DNA of 5,506 nucleotides from Gammaproteobacteria bacterium (GTDB taxonomy: Bacteria; Pseudomonadota; Gammaproteobacteria; Pseudomonadales; Azotimanducaceae), in assembly GCA_009839405.1 (NCBI GenBank), contig VXPR01000017.1, forward strand, positions 1 through 5,506, given 5' to 3'. A program made the translations under genes and the position numbers. The notes under the pieces were generated by a model. That model made no database searches and was not told the origin of the DNA. It saw only the letters and a list, made by a program, of their open reading frames with translations. Every line of letters begins with the position of its first letter. Within the stretch, counting starts at the first letter, position 1. Below, piece by piece: positions 1 to 4,442 of this stretch.

Positions 1-435
1 GTGCTGAACCGGATCACAGGCGAGGTAACCGACGAATCCGTCTTTCGCTCGCGGTTCGGCATCGCGCCACCTCAGTTCCCAGACTATCTAGCTCTCGTCG
101 GCTCGGCAGCCAAAGGCATTCCCGGCGTACCGGGCTGGGGACCGAAGACCACAGCCACCGTCTTGGGGCGCTACGGCGACATCGAGTCCACACCGGTCAC
201 CCCGGAGGCGTTGCAGGATGTGCGCGGCGGCGCGCGACTGGCGGCGCAGCTAGCGGAGCGCCGGCAGGAAGCGCTCCTCGTCAAGCGTCTCGCCACGCTG
301 CACGATGACCTGCCCCTCGATTGCCGTCTCGAAACCCTCGCATGGCAAGACATCGATCACCGCAAGCTGCACACCCTGATCGACCGAACCGAGGCGCAAG
401 ACCTGTGGCCGCGCATCGAACGCTGGCAGCGCTGA
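1..435 (+). CDS. 5'-3' exonuclease / flap-endonuclease-like protein, C-terminal part (5' end outside window)
   Basis: This is the C-terminal part of a 5' nuclease of the PolI-N/FEN type, which cuts 5' flaps or degrades 5' ends of DNA during repair and replication. The 144 visible codons begin with a few residues equivalent to the strand before the H3TH domain. They continue with PDYLALVG (27-34) and the helix-three-turn-helix signature GIPGVPGWGPKTTATVL (39-55), which binds the DNA backbone, then the family's typical C-terminal helices (ARLAAQLAERRQEALL and KRLATLHDDLPL). The GTG at base 1 is probably an internal Val codon, because the N-terminal nuclease core is absent and must lie upstream. 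The loop that in most relatives reads GDSADG, whose two Asp residues bind the second metal, here reads GSAAKG (34-39). Loss of these Asp residues is also known in E. coli ExoIX (Xni), so this may be an ExoIX-like variant, though the rest resembles the longer stand-alone exonuclease family. The family call is firm; catalytic competence is open. Confidence 0.88.
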   Translation: MLNRITGEVTDESVFRSRFGIAPPQFPDYLALVGSAAKGIPGVPGWGPKTTATVLGRYGDIESTPVTPEALQDVRGGARLAAQLAERRQEALLVKRLATLHDDLPLDCRLETLAWQDIDHRKLHTLIDRTEAQDLWPRIERWQR

Positions 436-459
436 CGCGCGAGGGGGGCGCCTCGCGCG
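436..459 (+). terminator. GC-rich hairpin directly after the exonuclease stop codon
   Basis: CGCGCGAGG (436-444) and CCTCGCGCG (451-459) form a perfect 9-bp stem with a six-base loop, starting one base after the TGA at 433-435. No T-run follows, so it is not a textbook intrinsic terminator. It could still mark the 3' end of the transcript or stabilise it. The position supports a 3'-end role; the function is inferred. Confidence 0.35.
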
Positions 460-551
460 CCCAGCAAGAGCCCTTGGGAGCGACCTAGCCGTAGCAGCGA
501 GCGAACGCGAAAGCCAGCAGTTCGCGCCAGCACGGCTTCGATCGCGCCGGC

Positions 552-584
552 TTGCTCGCGGGACCGCGGGCGACTATGGTCGCC
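552..584 (+). promoter_or_regulatory. Putative sigma70 promoter with palindrome over the -10 box, upstream of the sterol reductase gene
   Basis: TTGCTC (552-557) and TATGGT (575-580) are separated by exactly 17 bp and fit a weak-to-moderate housekeeping promoter. The -10 box is embedded in a perfect inverted repeat, GGCGAC-TATG-GTCGCC (569-584), which could be a repressor operator blocking polymerase. Transcription would start near 587. This places the in-frame TTG at 552 and ATG at 576 upstream of the message and favours the ATG at 612 as the true start. Seen: boxes, spacing and palindrome. Inferred: promoter and operator activity. Confidence 0.4.
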
Positions 585-611
585 GACGTTGCTGCTAGGG
601 GCCTTTGCCGC

Positions 612-1706
612 ATGGCGGAACTGACGACGATGGAGGCAGTGGCCGGGTTTCTCACCCCCGCCATCCTGTTCGCTCTCATGCTCGCGCTGCATGTCGTGTT
701 TCCTGCCCTGCGGGTCGACGGCTATTCCCACCCCAACACTGCTCCGGCGCAGTATCGGCTCAACGGCGGGCTGGTCTTGCTCGTCGCCTTGCTGATCTGG
801 TGGTTCGAGTTCGGCACGCCGATGGAATGGCTGTGGCGAGTCAAGTGGCACGCGATCGCCGGGGCGACCGCATTCAGCATCGTGGTGTCGTTGTGGCTCG
901 TGTACAGGGAACCGGCCGATGCGCGCAATGCCCTTGTGCAGTGGCTCGAAGGCCGCGCCCGCAACGCGGAATTCATGCGCGGGATTGACGTCAAGATGTT
1001 CCTCTACATCTTTGGCGGCGGCTATCTCGCCCTCAACGCGGTGTCGAGCGCCGCCTATCACGAGGGCCTCTTTGGCGAGAGCGCCAACCTCGGCCTCTAT
1101 CTGCACGCCGCCATGTGGGTGTGGTTCGTCGTCGACTACTTCTGCTTCGAGCGGGTGCAGCTCTACACCTTCGACATCATCGAGGAACGGGTCGGCTTCA
1201 AGCTGATCGTCGGCTGCATCGTCGTGTACCCATGCCTGTATCCGGTGGCGCTGTGGTTCCTCGCGGACATGCCGGCGCCGGCCATCGACCCTGCCTACAA
1301 CACCCTCTGGCTCGGCGGTTCCGCCGTGGTATTCCTCGCCGGGTGGATCATCACGCGAGGGGCGAACTACCAGAAGTACACCTTCAAGCGCTCGCCGGAG
1401 AAGGTGTTCCTCGGCCTGATCGAGCCCACCACCATCACCGACGACAACAAGACCATCCTCTGCGGCGGCTTCTGGGGTGTGACCCGCCACATGAATTACT
1501 TCGGCGAAATTCTGCTGGCGCTTGGCATGGCTCTGGCGCTCGGTCACTTTGACAACTTCTGGAACTGGATCTACTTCGTCTATCTGACGGTGTTCTTCAT
1601 CGTCCGAGAACGCATCGACGATCGTCGCTGCGCCGCCAAGTACGGCACCCTCTGGGATGAGTACCGTGCCAGAACGAAGCGCCGTCTGATCCCGGGGCTT
1701 TACTGA
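612..1706 (+). CDS. ERG4/ERG24-family sterol reductase-like integral membrane protein
   Basis: The protein has 364 residues and many membrane segments (for example about 12-31, 52-66, 80-97, 128-146, 160-178, 197-217, 232-248 and 300-330). It matches the ERG4/ERG24 family of NADPH-dependent sterol C14/C24(28) and 7-dehydrocholesterol reductases, which reduce ring or side-chain double bonds inside the membrane. Family marks are GR..N......D.K (114-128), D..F.E...L.T.DI..E..GF (175-196), the signature WGVTRHMNYFGE (288-299), and the C-terminal RCAAKYG..W..Y (339-351) ending in RLIPGLY, which belongs to the nucleotide-binding end. The usual NPR of the first motif is NAE here. The ATG at 612 is preceded by AGGGG at 597-601 and lies downstream of the putative promoter; ATG 630 is a weaker alternative. 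The C-terminal half is distantly related to isoprenylcysteine methyltransferases, but the length and paired motifs favour ERG4/ERG24. The substrate cannot be told from sequence. The hydrolase gene follows after 56 bp. Confidence 0.87.
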   Translation: MAELTTMEAVAGFLTPAILFALMLALHVVFPALRVDGYSHPNTAPAQYRLNGGLVLLVALLIWWFEFGTPMEWLWRVKWHAIAGATAFSIVVSLWLVYREPADARNALVQWLEGRARNAEFMRGIDVKMFLYIFGGGYLALNAVSSAAYHEGLFGESANLGLYLHAAMWVWFVVDYFCFERVQLYTFDIIEERVGFKLIVGCIVVYPCLYPVALWFLADMPAPAIDPAYNTLWLGGSAVVFLAGWIITRGANYQKYTFKRSPEKVFLGLIEPTTITDDNKTILCGGFWGVTRHMNYFGEILLALGMALALGHFDNFWNWIYFVYLTVFFIVRERIDDRRCAAKYGTLWDEYRARTKRRLIPGLY

Positions 1707-1733
1707 CCGGCAAGTCGAACGACTGCGCCGGTC
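1705..1733 (+). terminator. Long interrupted hairpin overlapping the sterol reductase stop codon
   Basis: GACCGGC (1705-1711) pairs with GCCGGTC (1727-1733), and inside it AGTCG (1713-1717) pairs with CGACT (1720-1724), giving an almost continuous 12-bp stem. It overlaps the TGA at 1704-1706. There is no T-tract, so it may be a weak terminator, an attenuator, or an mRNA-stabilising 3' structure between the reductase and the downstream hydrolase gene. Pairing is seen; role is inferred. Confidence 0.4.
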
Positions 1734-1762
1734 GAACTCACTTTGAACTGAAGGAGCACCGA

Positions 1763-2644
1763 ATGTGCGATGAACACACTTTGAGGGACGCGGAGGAGGC
1801 GCTGCATCGGGAAGGAGGAACGCTCACCCGACGCCGCTTCACCGCCGCAGCGGCAGGCGCGGCAGCCGCGGCGATGTTGCCGCGCAGTGCGGGTGCGAGC
1901 GGTGTGACCGGCAGCGACGTGCTGGTGCAAACGCCCGATGGCGAGGCGGATTGCTACTTCGTGCATCCGGAATCCGGCAGCCACGCCGGCGTGCTTATTT
2001 GGCCGGACATTCTGGGCCTGCGCCCCGCGTTTCGCGCCATGGGCGACCGCCTCGCGGGTTCCGGCTACGCCGTGCTGGTCGTGAACCCCTACTACCGCAC
2101 CGCCCGCTCCCCAGTAGTGCCGGACGGTGCCAGCTTCGCCGACGAGGCCACACGAAACACGGTGTTTCCGCTCGCCCGTTCGCTCACGCCGGACACCAAC
2201 GTCACCGACGCGGGCGCCTTCGTCGAGTTCCTTGACGCGCAATCCGCGGTGGACATCAGTCGCAAGATCGGCACGACCGGCTACTGCATGGGCGGCCCGA
2301 TGGTCATGCGCACGGCCGCAGCGATCCCCGGCCGAATCGGCGCCGGCGCCTCCTTCCACGGCGGTGGTCTCGTGACGGAGGCGGAAAACAGCCCCCACCT
2401 GCTCGTGCCCAACATGCAGGCAAGCTTCCTCATCGCCATCGCCGAAAACGACGACGAACGCGACCCGGAAGCTAAGGGAGCGCTCCGAGAGGCCTTCGAC
2501 AGCGCCGGCCTCGCCGCCGAAATCGAAGTCTACGACGGCGCCATGCACGGCTGGTGCCCAACGGACTCGGCGGTGTACCACGAAGCCCAAGCCGAACGCG
2601 CCTGGACACGGCTCTTGGCCCTGTTCGAGACAGCCCTCGCCTAG
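1763..2644 (+). CDS. Dienelactone hydrolase family protein with Tat signal
   Basis: This is an alpha/beta-hydrolase of the dienelactone hydrolase (DLH) family, 293 residues. The nucleophile is Cys175 in GYCMGG (173-178), the acid is Asp230 or Asp231 in AENDDERDP, and the base is His262 in MHGW, so the Cys-Asp-His triad is complete. DLH enzymes open lactone rings such as dienelactone in chloroaromatic breakdown, but many paralogues have other ester substrates, so the substrate here is unknown. The N-terminus carries a twin-arginine signal: TRRRF (22-26), then an Ala-rich stretch (27-38) and a possible cleavage after AGA (43-45). This indicates export as a folded protein to the periplasm, unlike the classic cytoplasmic ClcD/TfdE. 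The loop before the active site has WPDILGLRP, where classic DLH has a Glu. The start is decided by a strong AAGGAG at 1751-1756, six bases before the ATG. It may be co-transcribed with the sterol reductase gene through the hairpin at 1705-1733. Confidence 0.93.
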   Translation: MCDEHTLRDAEEALHREGGTLTRRRFTAAAAGAAAAAMLPRSAGASGVTGSDVLVQTPDGEADCYFVHPESGSHAGVLIWPDILGLRPAFRAMGDRLAGSGYAVLVVNPYYRTARSPVVPDGASFADEATRNTVFPLARSLTPDTNVTDAGAFVEFLDAQSAVDISRKIGTTGYCMGGPMVMRTAAAIPGRIGAGASFHGGGLVTEAENSPHLLVPNMQASFLIAIAENDDERDPEAKGALREAFDSAGLAAEIEVYDGAMHGWCPTDSAVYHEAQAERAWTRLLALFETALA

Positions 2645-2688
2645 GAGCGTCCGCCCCCGAAAGCCACAGTGGCATTCTGCGGCGCGAA

Positions 2689-2724
2689 TTGACAGCAGCG
2701 TAGCCTGACGGCTACTTTACGCGA
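2689..2724 (+). promoter_or_regulatory. TA operon promoter with operator palindrome, probably leaderless
   Basis: A perfect -35 box TTGACA (2689-2694) is followed 18 bp later by TACTTT (2713-2718) as a weak -10. A perfect palindrome GTAGCC-TGAC-GGCTAC (2700-2715) fills the spacer and touches the -10. It is well placed to be the operator for the Xre-type antitoxin, since such modules repress themselves. The expected start of transcription, about seven bases after the -10, falls on or next to the toxin ATG at 2725, and no Shine-Dalgarno sequence precedes that ATG. The message may therefore be leaderless. Boxes and palindrome are seen; binding and start site are inferred. Confidence 0.55.
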
Positions 2725-3014
2725 ATGCTCGAAGTCCGCAGAACGGAGGCGTTTGCCAAGTGGCTGGACGGTTTGAGGGACGTTCGCGCCAGGGCCCGGG
2801 TGCAGGTTCGGATCGAGCGGCTGGCAGCCGGCAACCCGGGCGACGTGGGCCCGTGGGTAAAGGAGTGTCCGAACTGCGAATCGATTACGGACCGGGATAC
2901 CGGGTGTACTTCAGGAGGCAGGGCGACACCGTCGTCGTGCTGTTGGCGGGCGGCGACAAGCGCACCCAGAGCGACGACATCGAAACGGCCCTGTGGCTGG
3001 CGGGGAACCTGTAG
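2725..3014 (+). pseudogene. RelE/HigB-like addiction-module toxin, broken by a one-base deletion
   Basis: This toxin belongs to the RelE/ParE superfamily type called 'addiction module killer protein', which lies upstream of an Xre antitoxin (HigBA order). Such toxins are usually mRNA-cleaving enzymes. The first half is read in the ATG 2725 frame: MLEVRRTEAFAKW, then LRDVRARARVQVRIERLAAGN. The second half is read in the -1 frame from base 2853: GKGVSELRIDYGPGYRVYF, then AGGDKRTQSDDIE, ending at TAG 3012-3014. One G appears lost near 2853-2854, where CCG-GTG-GGT would restore the frame. The restored protein would have 96 residues, the family's normal length. Without repair, the initial frame runs 100 codons to TGA 3025-3027, overlapping the antitoxin ATG as ATGA, so ribosomes could still reach the antitoxin. 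No standard slippery heptamer is seen at the break. Sequencing error or recoding remains possible. Confidence 0.85.
2742..2937 (+). repeat. Direct repeat, copy 1 (toxin core); decayed copy 2 at 4161-4320
   Basis: Long identical blocks are shared with the region downstream of vapC: 21 bp at 2771-2791 and 4190-4210, 30 bp at 2807-2836 and 4226-4255, and 27 of 28 bp at 2910-2937 and 4293-4320. A further block in the antitoxin, 3270-3290, matches 4340-4360 at 20 of 21 positions. The repeats are in the same orientation and in the same order, about 1.4 kb apart in the toxin part, and could recombine to delete the VapBC genes between them. Confidence 0.85.
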
Positions 3015-3023
3015 GAGGACGTC

Positions 3024-3353
3024 ATGACCAAGACCGCTACCGCACCCTACGATGTGGCCGAGCACCTTCGCACGCGCGAGGAGATGGCGGCCTACCTAGA
3101 AGCCTCCATCGAGGAATCGGAGGGCGATGCCACCTTCGTGGCCAAGGCGCTCGGAGACATCGCCCGTGCGCGGGGCATGGCGCAGGTGGCGTCCGATGCC
3201 GGACTGTCACGTGAGAGCCTATACAAGGCACTGTCAGGGGAGCGCGTTCCGACGTTCGATACGGTGCTTAGGGTGGTCGGCGCGCTGGGGCTAACGCTGC
3301 GCGCGGCAGCGCTGAACCCGGACGCAGGGACGGGCGACGCGGCGCATCGCTGA
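3024..3353 (+). CDS. Xre-family antitoxin of the RelE/HigB-like module
   Basis: The product is a 109-residue 'addiction module antidote protein'. It begins with the family's characteristic N-terminus (PYDVAEHLRTREEMAAYLEA, 8-27) and carries a Cro/C1-type helix-turn-helix at about 52-92, with recognition region SRESLYKALSGE (62-73) followed by PTFDTVLRVVGALGL. It should bind and neutralise the toxin encoded just upstream and repress the operon, probably through the palindrome at 2700-2715. AGGAGG at 3013-3018 overlaps the toxin stop and lies five bases before the ATG, an excellent ribosome binding site. The reading frame is intact although the cognate toxin is frameshifted. The VapB-like gene starts only 9 bases after its stop codon, suggesting one transcript for both modules. 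The family call is firm; the operator assignment is inferred. Confidence 0.92.
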   Translation: MTKTATAPYDVAEHLRTREEMAAYLEASIEESEGDATFVAKALGDIARARGMAQVASDAGLSRESLYKALSGERVPTFDTVLRVVGALGLTLRAAALNPDAGTGDAAHR

Positions 3354-3362
3354 ACGGGGACC

Positions 3363-3614
3363 GTGAGAAATACACTGAACATCGATGACGATCTCCTGAT
3401 GGCGGTGCGGGAGGTCGCCCGACGCAACTCCCAGTCGATCGGCGCCGTGGCCTCGCACCTGCTTCGCCAAGCGCTCGCAGGCGACCAGACCGCGCGAACT
3501 GGGTTAGGCGAAGAGCCCAAAGTGGAGTTCGGCTTCCGCCCGTTCCCGAAGCGGGGAGGTCTTGTGACCAACGAGTTGATCGATCAGTTGCGTGAAGAAA
3601 GCGGGGCTGACTGA
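3363..3614 (+). CDS. vapB: VapB-like ribbon-helix-helix antitoxin
   Basis: The 83-residue protein is an antitoxin of the VapBC type. MRNTLNIDDDLL (1-12) is the DNA-binding strand and first helix of a ribbon-helix-helix fold, helix two is near 21-38, and the C-terminal GFRPFPKRGGLVTNELID is the conserved toxin-binding tail of this subfamily. It should block the PIN ribonuclease encoded next and help repress the operon. The start is GTG at 3363: the family N-terminus begins exactly there, and GGGGA at 3356-3360 lies unusually close at two bases. Translation may therefore depend on ribosomes ending on the Xre antitoxin at 3351-3353. Its TGA overlaps the toxin ATG by one base (TGATG, 3612-3616), a translational-coupling arrangement. 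The frame is intact while the partner toxin is broken. Confidence 0.88.
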   Translation: MRNTLNIDDDLLMAVREVARRNSQSIGAVASHLLRQALAGDQTARTGLGEEPKVEFGFRPFPKRGGLVTNELIDQLREESGAD

Positions 3615-4040
3615 TGCGGGCGCTGTTCGACGTCAAGTCCTGATCGCCTGTTGGATGCAGAAGACCTGCATCACGAACCCGCGCGGGCTTGGTTGCGCAG
3701 CAGCATCGAGCATGGCTGGGCGACCTGCCCGATTACGCAAAACGGATGCCTGAGGATCATGGCGCAGCCCGCCTACCCCAACCCCGTGCCGGTCGCCCAG
3801 ATCGCTGAACGCCTCGCCGAGGCGATGGCAACCACAGATCACGAGTTCTGGCCTGACGATGTGAGCCTGCTCAGCGTGGGCGTCATGGACTGGCGTCACC
3901 TGGTCGGTCCGCGACAGGTCACCGACATCTACTTGTTGGCAATGGCCGTCCAGCGGCAAGGTCGATTCGTCACCTTCGACGCCCGCGTCTCGCCGAGTGC
4001 CGTCGCCCGCGCCGGAGACGAGTACCTATGCGTCATTTGA
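3614..4040 (+). pseudogene. vapC: VapC-like PIN-domain ribonuclease toxin, broken by two one-base deletions
   Basis: VapC toxins are Mg-dependent PIN-domain RNases that cut tRNA or rRNA. The start MRALFDV is read from ATG 3614, including the first catalytic Asp (codon 6), and stops at TGA 3641-3643. The next four residues, VLIA, are in the next frame (3637-3648), and everything from LLDAEDLHHEPARAWL onward is in a third frame (3648-4040). Adding one base near 3635-3637 (AAC-GTC) and one C at 3648 (GCC-CTG) restores a 142-residue PIN protein. The later acidic residues are present: Asp in VTDIYLLAM (3924-3926) and Asp in FVTFDARV (3978-3980). The central motif is TQNGCLRI, with Gln where many relatives have Glu. 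A TTG at 3651 could start a shortened product, but it would lack the first catalytic Asp. Two separate lesions make an assembly error less likely than for a single one. Confidence 0.87.
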
Positions 4041-4157
4041 GGCGACGTGCCGCGTCAATGTGAGAGATCCGCCTGCGTGCGCGAGGTCAACCGACAGACA
4101 AACATTTCGTCCTACACAACGTGGGCCATCTCCCACGCACCGGCAACGCACGGTTAG

Positions 4158-4360
4158 CCAGAAACCCGAGGCGTATGCCAAGTGGCGGGGTTTGAGGGAC
4201 GTTCGCGCCAAGGCTCGTGTGCAGCTTCGGATCGAGCGGCTGGCAGCCGGCAACCAGCGGCGTGGGGCTACGAACCGGGATGGCACGTGGATTTCAGGAA
4301 GCAGGGCGACACCGTCGTCGTCGGTTGGCGGCGGTGCCCAGGGTGGTCGGCGCGCTAGGG
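4158..4360 (+). pseudogene. Decayed second copy of the RelE/HigB-Xre module, toxin and antitoxin remnants fused by deletion
   Basis: The first part translates as PEAYAKW and GLRDVRAKARVQLRIERL, plainly the toxin core found at 2742-2836, with conservative changes (R to K, V to L) and an in-frame loss of one codon. No start codon aligns with the toxin ATG. After AAGN the copy is 36 bases shorter than copy 1 and resumes as YEPGWHVDFRKQGDTVVV in the -1 frame (from 4269). At about 4325-4340 it jumps to sequence matching the antitoxin's LRVVGALGL (4340-4360), so the toxin C-terminus and most of the antitoxin are gone. The stretch 4041-4157 before it holds no recognisable gene, only a short inverted repeat at 4120-4137. 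The synonymous and conservative differences suggest an older paralogue that diverged under selection before decaying, not a fresh duplication. Confidence 0.82.
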
Positions 4361-4377
4361 CCCAAGGTGCCGGGGCA

Positions 4378-4409
4378 CAAGAAGCGTTGCTCTTCCGCAA
4401 CGCTTCTTG
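4378..4409. terminator. Bidirectional terminator-like hairpin between convergent units
   Basis: A perfect 13-bp stem, CAAGAAGCGTTGC (4378-4390) with GCAACGCTTCTTG (4397-4409), encloses the loop TCTTCC. The outer arms are A-rich on the left and T-rich on the right (CTTCTT), so either strand gives a hairpin ending in a short U-rich stretch, though not a full U-run. It lies between the + strand TA patch and the 3' end of the - strand amidohydrolase gene at 4443, the natural place for a shared terminator. Confidence 0.65.
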
Positions 4410-4442
4410 CACAGCCCAGGCCGTCCTAGGTTCTACAGGCTC

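Noticed and set aside
1..3. GTG at base 1 as the exonuclease start
   Set aside because: The protein would lack the whole nuclease core; homology-like sequence begins mid-domain, so the gene continues to the left.
552..611. Longer start (TTG 552 or ATG 576) for the sterol reductase
   Set aside because: Both overlap the putative promoter boxes and add residues without membrane or family character; ATG 612 has AGGGG upstream.
357..1547. Long open frame of 396 codons on the - strand opposite the sterol reductase gene
   Set aside because: It is a mirror of a GC-rich gene, with His/Asp/Arg/Glu-rich composition and no recognisable domain, while the + strand shows clear ERG4/ERG24 motifs.
1700..2590. 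Open frame of 296 codons on the - strand opposite the hydrolase gene
   Set aside because: It has no family motif, and the + strand has a complete DLH triad, Tat signal and strong ribosome binding site.
2663..2673. GCCAC-A-GTGGC palindrome after the hydrolase as a terminator
   Set aside because: The loop is too small for a full stem and there is no T-run, leaving only a four-pair hairpin; support is too weak for a feature.
2840..2865. Programmed -1 frameshift in the toxin
   Set aside because: No X-XXY-YYZ slippery heptamer or Shine-Dalgarno-like stimulator is seen at the junction in the right phase; deletion is simpler. Kept only as an alternative.
4120..4137. CGTGGG-CCATCT-CCCACG inverted repeat after vapC
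   Set aside because: The stem is a perfect six pairs, but there is no T-tract and it lies in decayed sequence; a chance repeat in GC-rich DNA is likely.
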